Virus record (IMG/VR): IMGVR_UViG_3300036944_001324
Location: 1-64,000 of that record
DNA length: 64,000 nucleotides
Origin: a virus
Direction: 5' to 3' (one strand)
The first letter of the stretch is position 1; each line of letters starts with the position of its first letter. The notes beneath the pieces were generated by a model that saw nothing but the letters and a program-made list of their open reading frames with translations, was not told the origin of the DNA and ran no database searches. The position numbers were made by a program, and so were the translations under genes. Below are positions 43,688 through 52,521 of the stretch, piece by piece.

Positions 43688-44274
43688 CTGAAAAACTCGG
43701 AACAGATCACTATATCTTCGTTCCTCTCTTCCAAGTGACGGTTCCTCAGGAAGCTTTGCGTACCGAAGAAGAGGTTCGTATCCTGGGTACACCCACCACC
43801 ATGAACAAACGCTACGACGCTCAGTTGAGTCGTCAACGTACAACTACGTTCATGAACATCGCTAAGATGGCAACTCTCAGTCACAAAGGCTGGGGGGTTG
43901 CTATCGTTAAACACAGCGATTGCAAAACGATCTACGAATACATCCAGAACCACCTGGATGCATGGGCGAACTTGCTCGGTCACACCATCCATCGCCCCAA
44001 GGCTCCCTACGAGGACTTGTTCATTCTGGATCAGTTCGCGCAGCAGGTCTTCCAGCACGCCCGCTGGCAGTACAGCAATCCGGAAAACGTGCAAAACGCA
44101 TTCATGCGTCAGATCGACAGCCTGGGATTGCTCGGCGAGTTCAGTGTGTTCCAGCCGTCCATCATTTCTCGCACACGCCAGGAAACCGTGGAAAAGCCCG
44201 AGGAGACCGAAGGCATGAAACGCGAGCCTTTGACGGAGTTCTTCCTGCGCAGCCAGCTTGGTAAGAAGAAGTAA
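43684..44274 (+). CDS. Virion (tail/baseplate block) protein
   Basis: 196 residues, ATGA-coupled to the preceding gene and separated by 2 nt from the next. A helical segment (YEYIQNHLDAWANLLG) occurs in the middle, followed by a C-terminal charged tail. No motif recognised. The tight coupling implies that the products work in fixed proportion, as in baseplate or tail assemblies. Confidence 0.58.
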   Translation: MTEKLGTDHYIFVPLFQVTVPQEALRTEEEVRILGTPTTMNKRYDAQLSRQRTTTFMNIAKMATLSHKGWGVAIVKHSDCKTIYEYIQNHLDAWANLLGHTIHRPKAPYEDLFILDQFAQQVFQHARWQYSNPENVQNAFMRQIDSLGLLGEFSVFQPSIISRTRQETVEKPEETEGMKREPLTEFFLRSQLGKKK

Positions 44275-44276
44275 CC

Positions 44277-45692
44277 ATGACGTTCAAAGAAACGCCGTTA
44301 GCTCCTTTGGCTGAAGAGATCATCTTCAGCGGTGGGACGTCAGGAGCCTATACCTGGACTTTCGAGTTCAAGCTCCAAGAAGATGCCCCACCGGACCTCA
44401 CCGACACCGACATCGCGGTTACCGATCGAGAGCAAAACGGTTACTACCGACCTCTCAAAGTAACCAACATTGATTTCATCAAGGACTTTGAAAAAGCAGC
44501 TTCTGAACACGTTAACTGTTCGGTGCTGGTTGCTACCGGCATGTGGTTGAAAGTGATTCAGCCCAGCCGTAAACAACTCCTTGTGCATATCACTCGCCAA
44601 AAGCTCAAACGGGTAGAAGGTGAGACAGATGAGGAAGAAGAAACAAAAGTCTTCATCTACAAAGCACTGATCAAACTCGATGAGTCCCAAGACTCTGACA
44701 GTAACACGTCTTCGGAACTCACACGCAAAGAACTTGACATGCGTGGGTTCGTAACACTCGATCTCGATCTTATCGATCGGGCTGTTGAACAAGCCCGCAA
44801 CATCGCTATCGGCGGTGTCTGGAGAAAGACAACCTCGCAGAAAGTCATCCAGTCCATCTTGATGAAAGAATGCGAAAACATCGAAGTCGATGGCGAGAAA
44901 GCCGTCCTCGGTGTGGAGTTTGCCAAAGGCTACTCCGAGGAAGTCAAAGAGCATGTGATCATCGAGCAAGGCCTTCCCTTGCTTAACGTAGCGCACCACA
45001 TCCATGCCAACGTATCAGGTGTGTGGCCTACCGGCATCAACTGCTACTTCCACGAAGGTTACTGGTACGTCTTTCCACTCTACGACACCAGTCGTTTTGA
45101 TGACGAGACCAAAACACTGACCATCGTGAGGATACCGGACAAGGTCTACCAAAGCCCTGAGAACACATTCATCAATGACGCTGGAAGAGTAAAGCTGGTT
45201 GCTACCTCCAACAGCAGTGTTTTGGATGCAACCCATTTGCGTTACATGACACAAGGCGATGGTGTTCGCTTCGCAGATGCCGAAGCCATGATGAGTGATT
45301 GGGTTGAGACATCAGACAACAAAGCCAAAGCAGTGCGTTCCAAGACGAACTCTGAGCTGCGCATTGATGATAAGTCCACACCCGATCATCACACCAAGCT
45401 TAGCAAAGACCGTATTTCCTCCAACCCTCTGCTGGAGTACAGTCGTCTTGCAGGGCGTAAAGGCAAGATCCTTGCGTTTGCTTGGGAGAATGCCGACCAC
45501 ACCTTGCTTCATCCCGGGATGATGTGCAAGATCCTCTACAACGCCAAAGATGACGTTGCTGAGCTCGAAGGAGTTTTGCTCAACGCTCAGGCCTCCATCC
45601 AGTTGTTTGGACAAGGCCTTACCGCTGACTCCTACAGAACAACTTGCATGTTGTTTATTTTCTGTAACGTTGGTGAGGAGACTGAACAATGA
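44277..45692 (+). CDS. Virion protein, possible tail-hub-like
   Basis: 471 residues. Beta-strand-rich N-terminus (FSGGTSGAYTWTFEFKL), an acidic linker (EGETDEEEETK) at about 118-128 and a later polar region. Placement in the baseplate run and strand-rich character would suit a hub-type protein (T4 gp27 or Mu gp44 type), but no diagnostic motif was seen, so this is a guess. Its stop overlaps the next start (ATGA). Confidence 0.55.
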   Translation: MTFKETPLAPLAEEIIFSGGTSGAYTWTFEFKLQEDAPPDLTDTDIAVTDREQNGYYRPLKVTNIDFIKDFEKAASEHVNCSVLVATGMWLKVIQPSRKQLLVHITRQKLKRVEGETDEEEETKVFIYKALIKLDESQDSDSNTSSELTRKELDMRGFVTLDLDLIDRAVEQARNIAIGGVWRKTTSQKVIQSILMKECENIEVDGEKAVLGVEFAKGYSEEVKEHVIIEQGLPLLNVAHHIHANVSGVWPTGINCYFHEGYWYVFPLYDTSRFDDETKTLTIVRIPDKVYQSPENTFINDAGRVKLVATSNSSVLDATHLRYMTQGDGVRFADAEAMMSDWVETSDNKAKAVRSKTNSELRIDDKSTPDHHTKLSKDRISSNPLLEYSRLAGRKGKILAFAWENADHTLLHPGMMCKILYNAKDDVAELEGVLLNAQASIQLFGQGLTADSYRTTCMLFIFCNVGEETEQ

Positions 45693-45943
45693 CCGTACAA
45701 GACAAACCAACTACCTTTCTGTCGTGCACGGGTGTAGATGGTCAGCGCGTGGAAGAAACAACGACTCAAAGATTCGAAGTCCTGCCTGCGGGTGTATACC
45801 GTAAAGCAGGCTACGACGAGTTGGTAAGGCTTTCTTACCAAACCAAGAGTCGTGTCTACTTTTATCGTGAGGGTGCTGTTGAAGTCGACTCACTAGCCAC
45901 GCAAATCTTCATGAAAATCTATAAGCCTTGGACCCCCGATTAA
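45689..45943 (+). CDS. Small virion-block protein
   Basis: 84 residues, ATGA-coupled to the preceding gene. Compact, beta-like, with a VDG turn and an aromatic C-terminal half (SRVYFYREGAVEV). Possibly a small tail or LysM-like protein; I cannot confirm LysM motifs. Function unknown. Confidence 0.55.
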   Translation: MTVQDKPTTFLSCTGVDGQRVEETTTQRFEVLPAGVYRKAGYDELVRLSYQTKSRVYFYREGAVEVDSLATQIFMKIYKPWTPD

Positions 45944-45967
45944 CGCTCAGAAAGCGAAAACCTCAGA

Positions 45968-47692
45968 ATGACGATCCTTAACCTCACCGTTCTCGACATT
46001 AGCAAACCCGCTAAAGAAGTCCTGATCGATAAGCTCAACGCAGCCAACAGCCTGAACCTGCAGCCCAATGACTTCGTGATGGGTGCCCCTGAAGTTCAGG
46101 TCAACCCCAACTACGACACCAAGATCGTTTTGGCGCCAACGACATCGAGTCAGTGGTATGAATCCTTGAGCATTTTCTACAAACGCATCAAGCTCCAAGA
46201 AGTCTTCGAAGTGAACCTCAAGGCGTTCACGACGGGGGTGGAAACCACGCTGGAGGAAATCCTTCCACTCATCAACGCAACGTACGGCATCTACCTCACA
46301 CCGGATGATGTTGAACCTGCAACGATCGTGTTTTCCAATCCAGCAGTGCTCACCAGCGGTGGCACTGTCTCCGTTGTGGCAAAGACAACGTCTCCTCTCT
46401 TCCAGGGCAACAAGACCATCCAAATCAACGTGACAAACGTTGAAGGTCCTGCGATCTACGAAGACAACCAAACCTACTTCGCCGTGGTGAGTGACACAGG
46501 TGTCGACTCCGTCAAGGCTTTCAACAGCTTGGGTCTGCAACTCGACACGTTCAACTACCTGGACAACAGTGTTCTGCATTCTTCTTTGATCAAGAAGATG
46601 GTCCACTGGCCTAACAACGACATCATGGTCATCGGTGATTTCGATTACTCGCACACCGACTCCTTCAACGTCACAACCCGCTACCAGCACAAGCTGGTTC
46701 GCATGAACAGTCGCGGCCGTTTGAATGGTGTCTCTGCGGCCAGTCGCTTCGGTGTTGAATTCAACCTTCGTTACTATCCGGATGCCAAGAACGGTTTCGT
46801 GTATGTCCTGGACGCCACCAACCAGATCGGCGGCAATCTCCACGGCTTGCACCGCTATCTGGAAGACGGCACGTACGACAACGCATTTGCGGCTGCAGCC
46901 GTTACAGCGGCACCTTCGATCATCCTTGACATGACGACCGATGAAGACGGCAACATCTTCATTGCCTACGGTGACGCTGGCAACATCAAAGTCAAGAAAC
47001 TGCTTCCCACCGGAGCCGATGACGTCACTCCAGAAGTCACCATCGACCTGGCCATGGAAAGCGCCGATGTTGCGGACATGGCCGCTTCCGTGGACGGTAT
47101 CTTCGTTCGGTTGAAGATGCCTGCCAATCGCACCAAGCAAAACGTGATCACACTCAACGGTGTTGAGCTGTGGGACCCGGATGTTGTTTCGTCGGAAGGC
47201 CGCTGGATCGAGATCTTGAAGATCAATCTGGACATGACGCCTGACATGGACTTCAATCCATACCACAATGACCGCGGAGCCAACGCTCTGGGTATCGCCG
47301 ATCAATCGGGCTACAACGTCGCCAACAGCCTGTGCCCTATCTCAGGCTTCATCTCTTACGTTGCACTGACTGTGTCGCCTCTGACGGGCTTTGAACGCCC
47401 TTGCACGGTATCCTTGGCGGCTGCTGATGCCCGCCACCAAGGTATCACCGGTCATTACTACGATGACCTGCATTGGGACCGCATCGAAGGTACAGCACCC
47501 AACGCAACCAATGAAGCGATGGTGTGGGGAACTTACCGACCCTTGAGCCAGTCCGGCTTCAGCGCAGCTGAGTCCATCATCGCTCTGTACTCTCGCGGTG
47601 GTGACATGCCTCAGGTCGTTGTTGAACTCAACGGCTCTACCATCAAGGATGTGATCGCAGTATCCGAGGACAATCCGAATGTCACCCCGTGA
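45968..47692 (+). CDS. Virion protein: N-terminal shared domain plus beta-propeller-like region
   Basis: 574 residues. Residues ~1-120 resemble the whole of the gene at 48206: LNAANSLNLQPNDFVMGAPEV, a 'YxRI' strand and a late acidic LTPDDVEPATI match its LSDN..IDPDDFVVNVPQV, YYDRI and LPADVVDITL. From about 150 on there are repeated 'NDI-VIGDFDY', 'NGFVYVLDATNQI' and 'GNIFIAYGDAGNI' strands, typical of an NHL/delta-60-type propeller. A propeller fused to a tail-type domain fits a receptor- or host-binding role. It overlaps the next gene by 14 nt. Structural assignment by context. Confidence 0.62.
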   Translation: MTILNLTVLDISKPAKEVLIDKLNAANSLNLQPNDFVMGAPEVQVNPNYDTKIVLAPTTSSQWYESLSIFYKRIKLQEVFEVNLKAFTTGVETTLEEILPLINATYGIYLTPDDVEPATIVFSNPAVLTSGGTVSVVAKTTSPLFQGNKTIQINVTNVEGPAIYEDNQTYFAVVSDTGVDSVKAFNSLGLQLDTFNYLDNSVLHSSLIKKMVHWPNNDIMVIGDFDYSHTDSFNVTTRYQHKLVRMNSRGRLNGVSAASRFGVEFNLRYYPDAKNGFVYVLDATNQIGGNLHGLHRYLEDGTYDNAFAAAAVTAAPSIILDMTTDEDGNIFIAYGDAGNIKVKKLLPTGADDVTPEVTIDLAMESADVADMAASVDGIFVRLKMPANRTKQNVITLNGVELWDPDVVSSEGRWIEILKINLDMTPDMDFNPYHNDRGANALGIADQSGYNVANSLCPISGFISYVALTVSPLTGFERPCTVSLAAADARHQGITGHYYDDLHWDRIEGTAPNATNEAMVWGTYRPLSQSGFSAAESIIALYSRGGDMPQVVVELNGSTIKDVIAVSEDNPNVTP

Positions 47693-48143
47693 CAAGTTCT
47701 TGGAGATGCTTAGCTCGCTCTCCAATACCCCCATCAACGAAGATCTTTTTATCGTCTCACCACCTATCACGGTAGACGGTATCAAGACTACCGTCTCCGT
47801 AACACCGGTTAGCAAGTCTAACCTGTACGGAGCACGGGTTGTTGATTACACCCGCTTTGATCTTTCTTCTTTGGGGGGAGTCTCCCTCAAAAGCAATGAT
47901 GAAGACTACTCCCACGAGTTGGTAGAACGACTGGTACGGTACAACTTGTTTAAGTACCGTATCAAAGATAACCGACAACCCAACGCAACCAAGACGCGTT
48001 TTCTGACGCTCAGCAAAAACGACGTTGAATCTGCCGTGCTCCCTCGTGTGTTCAGCACACCTGTAACTGTCGCATTACGCGCAGCAGCCGCCAGTGACTT
48101 CTTTGTAGGTTCGTTGTCCGTAACCCTGCTGCCCAGCATTTAA
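47679..48143 (+). CDS. Virion protein, related to 45968 N-terminus and 48206
   Basis: 154 residues, overlapping the upstream gene by 14 nt. It shares with the other two the layout 'short helix, N-x-D-F/L-x-V-x-x-P, strand with Y-G-A, then Y-x-R/V-F', but similarity is weak. It is probably a small capping or attachment subunit of the same assembly. The three adjacent genes look like an old tandem family. Confidence 0.5.
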   Translation: MSPRDKFLEMLSSLSNTPINEDLFIVSPPITVDGIKTTVSVTPVSKSNLYGARVVDYTRFDLSSLGGVSLKSNDEDYSHELVERLVRYNLFKYRIKDNRQPNATKTRFLTLSKNDVESAVLPRVFSTPVTVALRAAAASDFFVGSLSVTLLPSI

Positions 48144-48205
48144 TCGAGTCTCGCCAATCGTTTGGCGAGCTCTGCAATCAACTCTTTTAACCCCAGTCAA
48201 CTGAC

Positions 48206-48631
48206 ATGCCCGTACCAGATATCAAAACCAAGTTCTTCGCTGTCGTCAACAAGCACCTGTCTGACAACAGCAAGCCCACCATCGATCCCGACGATTTCGT
48301 CGTGAACGTTCCGCAGGTCTACACCGGCTCTGCCTACAACCGCAACACCCGCCTGGTTCTGGATGCTCCTTTGGACTCCACCAGCGTCGGCCGCACCACG
48401 ATCTACTACGATCGCATCAACTTGGCAACCATCACCGGTCTGCAAGTTGAAAAGGGTGCGTTCACAACGCTGCATGCGCTCCTGCCTTCCATCAATGAAC
48501 TGATGGGTGTGGAGTTCTTGCCGGCCGACGTCGTTGACATCACACTGCCCGCCAGCGGCACGTTCGAGATGGCTGCAACGTCGTCCAACCTGATCTACTC
48601 GGGCGCCATGACGCTCACGCTGATCATCTAA
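48206..48631 (+). CDS. Virion protein, single-domain paralog of 45968 N-terminus
   Basis: 141 residues, essentially one domain: a helical start (KTKFFAVVNKHLSDN), DPDDFVVNVPQVY, NTRLVLDAPLDS, YYDRINLAT, then LMGVEFLPADVVDITLP and a beta tail. It aligns with the N-terminal 120 residues of the 574-residue gene. It is the last gene of the tail run, followed by a punctuation hairpin. Confidence 0.6.
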   Translation: MPVPDIKTKFFAVVNKHLSDNSKPTIDPDDFVVNVPQVYTGSAYNRNTRLVLDAPLDSTSVGRTTIYYDRINLATITGLQVEKGAFTTLHALLPSINELMGVEFLPADVVDITLPASGTFEMAATSSNLIYSGAMTLTLII

Positions 48632-48637
48632 CGCATC

Positions 48638-48683
48638 GACGGCATAAAGCGAGCCTCCCGGGAAGGGAGGCTCGTATGTCGTT
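48638..48683 (+). terminator. Punctuation hairpin with GACGGCATA / TATGTCGT arms
   Basis: CGAGCCTCCC / GGGAGGCTCG (48650-48674), flanked by GACGGCATAAAG upstream and TATGTCGTT downstream. Marks the end of the virion operon. Confidence 0.87.
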
Positions 48684-48710
48684 TCAGTAACCGCGTTTGT
48701 GAGTTTATCC

Positions 48711-48956
48711 ATGTCTCTTTCTGAAATTGAAATTCTTTTGCTAGCCGCCATTGGTGTCTTCATCTTGTATCTTGCTTACGAGCGGTACCGACTACGTCAC
48801 TACTACATCAAAACTGGAGATCTGCCGGACGGCATGGTTGTTAGCTCCTTTTGTAAGGGCGGCCAACTCTACCACATCGTCTCTGATGGCGAAGGTTATT
48901 CTCGCCCAATGAAGTCTATGATCGCTGGTGCGTGTTTCGACGGAGAACTGAAATGA
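48711..48956 (+). CDS. Small membrane protein
   Basis: 81 residues from ATG 48711; an in-frame GTG four codons earlier is less likely. One N-terminal membrane segment (ILLLAAIGVFILYLAY), then a basic patch and a soluble tail: VVSSFCKGGQLYHIVSDGEGYS..AGACFDGE. This tail is similar to that of the membrane protein at 49296, suggesting a duplication. Its stop overlaps the next start (ATGA). Confidence 0.7.
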   Translation: MSLSEIEILLLAAIGVFILYLAYERYRLRHYYIKTGDLPDGMVVSSFCKGGQLYHIVSDGEGYSRPMKSMIAGACFDGELK

Positions 48957-49294
48957 AAAAATTCATCATTTTCCTCGGCCTGTTTCTGCTCACCAGTCTG
49001 GTTAATGCTCAGTGGTCGGCGATCAAGGTTATTAATCACAAACCGGTGATAATTATCGAGAAAACGTCAGAATGTTTGTCGACTGACCAAGCTTCTGATG
49101 GACCTATGGCGCACCTGGTCAAGATACGTTCAAACACCACACAACCTTGTACGTCTAACGTTTACAGGTATATCGTCAAAGACGGAGCCGGCACGATGTA
49201 CATTGTGACACAGCATGAGGGTGTCATCACAGGGTACTTGCGGTACACGCTTTTGTTCCTGGAAGACAACACAGTTCGTTTGATAAAAGGTTGA
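48953..49294 (+). CDS. Secreted/periplasmic small protein
   Basis: 113 residues from ATG 48953 in an ATGA overlap. Classic signal peptide MKKFIIFLGLFLLTSLVNA with cleavage expected near NA|QW at 19-20. The mature part is short, with three Cys and a C-terminal hydrophobic strand. It may act in the host periplasm or membrane. Flanked by two related membrane proteins, so the three form a small envelope-directed cluster. Confidence 0.7.
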   Translation: MKKFIIFLGLFLLTSLVNAQWSAIKVINHKPVIIIEKTSECLSTDQASDGPMAHLVKIRSNTTQPCTSNVYRYIVKDGAGTMYIVTQHEGVITGYLRYTLLFLEDNTVRLIKG

Positions 49295-49295
49295 C

Positions 49296-49871
49296 ATGGG
49301 TTCATTGTTGGATATCTTGCAGTTCTTTCACTTGTTGGGTACCGAACCCAACATACCTGTCTCGGTATTTATACCGATGATCGCAGTGATAGGCTGCTTG
49401 GCTGGGTTGTGCTTTTACTTCTTCGTGAGGTACCACAACGCCAAAGTAGAGAATAACTACGTTCGTCATACCAAACACCAACATACGGAAGCAGGGTCTT
49501 TGCTCAAGACCTATTGCTTGAATGGCGACCTGTTTGGGATGTATGCTGATGGCAAAGGCGATTCGTACGAACTGATCATTCAGAACCAATGCGCCGGTTG
49601 TGCTTTTCCATCCCAGACAGACAGCTCGCTTTATATGGCGAGAGATGTTTCAACAAAACAGCCTTCCGCTACCACACACCCACTAAGACGTGCTAAGGAC
49701 GCACCAGCTCGCAGAAGTGCAACTAGTGATGAGGATAACTCGTTACAAATGCAAAGCAGTTTGACACTCCATCAATCCATGGCGTTAGCTTCCCAGGTCT
49801 CGCAAGACACATGCACATCCTCAACCGACAGTTCAGGCTCAGATGCGTCCTGTAGTTGTGCCGGTGACTAA
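49296..49871 (+). CDS. Membrane protein with Ser/Cys-rich tail, paralog of 48711 product
   Basis: 191 residues. One membrane segment (VFIPMIAVIGCLAGLCFYFFV, about 24-44) precedes a domain resembling the 48711 product: LLKTYCLNGDLFGMYADGKGDSY..CAGCAF. The last ~90 residues are low-complexity, Ser/Thr-rich, ending CSCAGD with clustered cysteines. No enzymatic motif. It starts 1 nt after the secreted protein's stop. Confidence 0.65.
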   Translation: MGSLLDILQFFHLLGTEPNIPVSVFIPMIAVIGCLAGLCFYFFVRYHNAKVENNYVRHTKHQHTEAGSLLKTYCLNGDLFGMYADGKGDSYELIIQNQCAGCAFPSQTDSSLYMARDVSTKQPSATTHPLRRAKDAPARRSATSDEDNSLQMQSSLTLHQSMALASQVSQDTCTSSTDSSGSDASCSCAGD

Positions 49872-49880
49872 ATCGATACC

Positions 49881-49941
49881 AAAAAATCTCAGCGATATAT
49901 GCTAGAGTTGAGGTACAAGAGTTATCTAGCCTTGTAACCTC
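49881..49941 (+). promoter_or_regulatory. Early-type promoter (copy 1) with leader hairpin
   Basis: AAAAAATCTCAGCGATATATGC (49881-49902) shares 20 of 22 positions with the copy at 53219. Downstream GAGGTACAAG / CTTGTAACCTC (49910-49941) forms a stem. The 49972 gene follows, with ACGGAGAATCC as its ribosome-binding module. Which polymerase reads it is unknown. Confidence 0.7.
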
Positions 49942-49971
49942 TTCACTAACTATCTAACGGAGAATCCGACA

Positions 49972-50271
49972 ATGAGCGAAATCAAAACATACAACGACAT
50001 TGCCTTTGACATTTTGCGCCTGCGCAAGCAGATGCAAGATGAGTTGCAAAGTCGTTGCCGTGTGGTGATGAACAAGCTAGATATGGCCGTGGATGCCGGT
50101 CAGGTGAAACCTTCTCGTGAGGTGGCGCTGTGTAAGAGCATTTGGGATGAGTTCAACGCCATCCCTGTCACGATTCGCAATACCTGCGATCCTGACATTT
50201 CTTCTGAGTTGACCACGCTGATCGAAACAGCTGGTTATATCCCTAACTTCAAGGTTTGGGAAATGCGTTAA
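49972..50271 (+). CDS. Small helical protein, probable early gene
   Basis: 99 residues, first gene after an early-type promoter. Highly charged, helical, beginning MSEIKTYNDIAFDILRLRKQM. No recognised family. Leader CGGAGAATCCGACA precedes the ATG. Likely an early host-takeover factor by position only. Confidence 0.7.
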   Translation: MSEIKTYNDIAFDILRLRKQMQDELQSRCRVVMNKLDMAVDAGQVKPSREVALCKSIWDEFNAIPVTIRNTCDPDISSELTTLIETAGYIPNFKVWEMR

Positions 50272-50318
50272 CGGCATACAAGCAAGGAAGGTGAAAACCT
50301 TCCTTGCTTTATGTCCTC
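50271..50318 (+). terminator. Punctuation hairpin ACGGCATACAA...TTTATGTCCTC
   Basis: AAGCAAGGAAGG / CCTTCCTTGCTT (50280-50309) with flanking ACGGCATAC and TATGTCC. The start of the next gene follows at 50353. Confidence 0.85.
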
Positions 50319-50352
50319 TTTATTTTTGCTTTGCTTTTTAAGGAGCATTCCT

Positions 50353-51015
50353 TTGAAACTGAAAACAGACGAATTTTTGCGTGAAGGCGGCAACCGCAAA
50401 ATGGAACGCGCGGTTTCTGCCCTGGTCGAGAAGTACCCTGAAGCACTCGACATCCTCGTTAAACATGTCCGTGAGAACTATGTTCCCGATCACGCCTTCG
50501 TGAGTAACCAAGTGGTGGAGATGTGGCACAAAGACGTCGGCATTCATGCCTTGGTCGCTGAACTCACAGGCAAGTACTCTGATGCTGAGAACGAGATCCA
50601 GTTCTTGACCCACTTCTTCAGTTACGCTCCATTGGTGTTGACAGCGTCCATCGCACTGCGTTTTGACAAGATTCATCCCAAAGACTTTTTCTTGGTGTGC
50701 GACCGTACTCGCAACATGGGTGGCCCTGAAGCAACCTCACTGGCTATTGCCCGAATGATGGTTGAACGGTTAATCGGTCAACGAGGTGTCTACAACACTT
50801 CACTAGAACCTATCATGCATCACACCTCGATGGGTTTTCGACGGCAAGCGTTCACGTCAGATGACGGTCCTCCCACGTACGATCATCATGATCTCGTCGC
50901 GGCTTATAACCACTTCTATCTTTTTACTTCCCACACTTCCCATGAAGAACTTCCAACAAACCCCCAAAGCCAAGCGTTTGTCAATGGCAAGTCAGAAAGC
51001 AGCTCTGGCTCATAG
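50353..51015 (+). CDS. Unrecognised protein
   Basis: 220 residues from TTG 50353, chosen because AAGGAG lies 7-8 nt upstream and the residues encoded before it are hydrophobic leader-like noise. Mixed alpha/beta, no motif seen; Cys- and His-containing stretches (HHTSMGFRRQAF, YDHHDLVAAYNHFY) may be a metal site but are not diagnostic. The C-terminus is Ser-rich. A second gene begins inside its 3' end in another frame. Confidence 0.6.
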   Translation: MKLKTDEFLREGGNRKMERAVSALVEKYPEALDILVKHVRENYVPDHAFVSNQVVEMWHKDVGIHALVAELTGKYSDAENEIQFLTHFFSYAPLVLTASIALRFDKIHPKDFFLVCDRTRNMGGPEATSLAIARMMVERLIGQRGVYNTSLEPIMHHTSMGFRRQAFTSDDGPPTYDHHDLVAAYNHFYLFTSHTSHEELPTNPQSQAFVNGKSESSSGS

Positions 51016-51187
51016 CGTCTCTATGGTGTTTCAACCACGGGAGGCGTGGTCCACCAAACAAAAGCTCGGTGGTGTGGCGCTATCCGTGCTTGATGACAAG
51101 CAACTGCATCCGAGTCGGCGTCGCAGTTACGCTTTCGATTACGGCATGTGCTTTGCTTTGCCGCGCGAAGCCCGTCGCCCTTACTAA
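50942..51187 (+). CDS. Small basic protein overlapping the previous gene
   Basis: 81 residues from ATG 50942, overlapping the upstream gene by 74 nt in a different frame. Basic N-terminus (MKNFQQTPKAKRLS) and Arg-rich C-terminus (HPSRRRSYAFDYG). Reading-frame extent and composition favour a real gene, but the overlap is larger than usual and there is no Shine-Dalgarno site. Confidence 0.45.
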   Translation: MKNFQQTPKAKRLSMASQKAALAHSVSMVFQPREAWSTKQKLGGVALSVLDDKQLHPSRRRSYAFDYGMCFALPREARRPY

Positions 51188-51213
51188 CACTAACACACAG
51201 AAATAAAAGACTT

Positions 51214-51624
51214 ATGTCTACCCCAGCCTACCTTCGTAATCCCATTTACCTCTCGCTCCGTCCTGACCACGCCAGAACCCTTGCCACCGTTATTTCTGAC
51301 AACGGCAAGGTGGCCATGACTGGTGATTTTCGGTTCATGGAAAAACCATTGCTGCGTAAGGTGGTGAAGCTTCAGCGCGCAGGCACTAACGAACACGTGT
51401 TCTTTTACCACATTATCGTGGAAGAGCCGGGCACTCGTTACAAGGCAAGCTACGAGATGATCTCCACGGAGAAGCTCGGCTCCTTCCTGCGCTACCGCGG
51501 TATGCGTCCCCGGCTGTTTACGCACTTCGGCTTGGTACCCCCAGAAGAAGTGAAGAACAGTTGCCGTGACGTGTCTAACTTCCTTCAACTGCTCGAAGAA
51601 ATTAACAGCGGTTACCCGCTCTGA
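51214..51624 (+). CDS. Unrecognised small protein
   Basis: 136 residues from ATG 51214; upstream in-frame codons are rejected as they overlap the previous gene. Basic and hydrophobic, with an aromatic HVFFYHIIVEEPG segment. No motif. It is in a run of co-directional small genes in the region read from the early-type promoters. Confidence 0.6.
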   Translation: MSTPAYLRNPIYLSLRPDHARTLATVISDNGKVAMTGDFRFMEKPLLRKVVKLQRAGTNEHVFFYHIIVEEPGTRYKASYEMISTEKLGSFLRYRGMRPRLFTHFGLVPPEEVKNSCRDVSNFLQLLEEINSGYPL

Positions 51625-51633
51625 AAGAAAATC

Positions 51634-52488
51634 ATGAAGAAATCACGTTACAACGAGATCATTGCTCGCAAGCAAACCAAACTCCAGCAACGTCGCAACA
51701 AGCGTTACGCTGGAAACCATGCTCTTTCTTCCGACGTATTTTTGCAAGCGAAAGCGTCACTGGAAAACATGGTGAACGCACATAACTGCTTCCTGAGCAC
51801 GGACGGTCTCTCTGTGTTCGGGGATGCGTACCCCGCTGAAAACTTCAAAACGCAAGGCATGAAGAAAACCGCCGAACTACTCGATGCTCCTTACAAGAGC
51901 AGAAAGTATGTTCGCGGTGCACGGCTCACTCGCGCTGAGCGCAAACAGGCAGTACACGCGGTCATGCACGAGACACGGATCTACAACATCGTCATCACGC
52001 GCAAACAGGTTGGCGAGATCATTAAAGCCTTTTGCCCCTGCAAGCCACGACGTACAAAACTGCAAGAGCCAATCTTCCCTAGTCTGTGCCGTAAACCTCG
52101 TTGGGTAAACGACATGGCCGAGTTGGTCCTTACGTACGTCCAGTTTGGTTCTGGTTACCCTACATGGTCGTACTACACAAGTGGCCGCATTTTTAAGTAT
52201 GAAGGAATGCCTTCATTTATCGAAAAAAGGCTGAAGGCCTTTGTGAACACGTTCTCTAAGTCGCTCGATTGGGACGAAGGTGAATTCGATAAAGATCCAA
52301 GTGCTTCGCGTGCAGAGATTTTGAAACATGCTGAAGCTGCTGTACCGACTCTCCAGCGCATGCTGCGTTATGATGATTTGGAACAAGGACCGTATTTGAG
52401 AGCGCCGGTCGGAGCGTTGGATGTTGAATCTGCCGCTCGTTTTTCTGCACCTGTTAGCGAGGGATTCCTGCCAGACAGACTCGACTGA
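51634..52488 (+). CDS. Basic protein, paralog of 52522-53214
   Basis: 284 residues, rich in Lys and Arg. A shared core with the next gene is '(A)xLTRxERKxxxxxxxxTRxY' (RGARLTRAERKQ; KALTRRERKRL) followed by a helix and 'ITR'. It could bind nucleic acid given its charge; a CxCKxR.. segment is near residue 132. No family recognised. SD weak. Confidence 0.6.
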   Translation: MKKSRYNEIIARKQTKLQQRRNKRYAGNHALSSDVFLQAKASLENMVNAHNCFLSTDGLSVFGDAYPAENFKTQGMKKTAELLDAPYKSRKYVRGARLTRAERKQAVHAVMHETRIYNIVITRKQVGEIIKAFCPCKPRRTKLQEPIFPSLCRKPRWVNDMAELVLTYVQFGSGYPTWSYYTSGRIFKYEGMPSFIEKRLKAFVNTFSKSLDWDEGEFDKDPSASRAEILKHAEAAVPTLQRMLRYDDLEQGPYLRAPVGALDVESAARFSAPVSEGFLPDRLD

Positions 52489-52521
52489 CTCACTCAAGCA
52501 TCTCAATCACAGGGCTAAATC

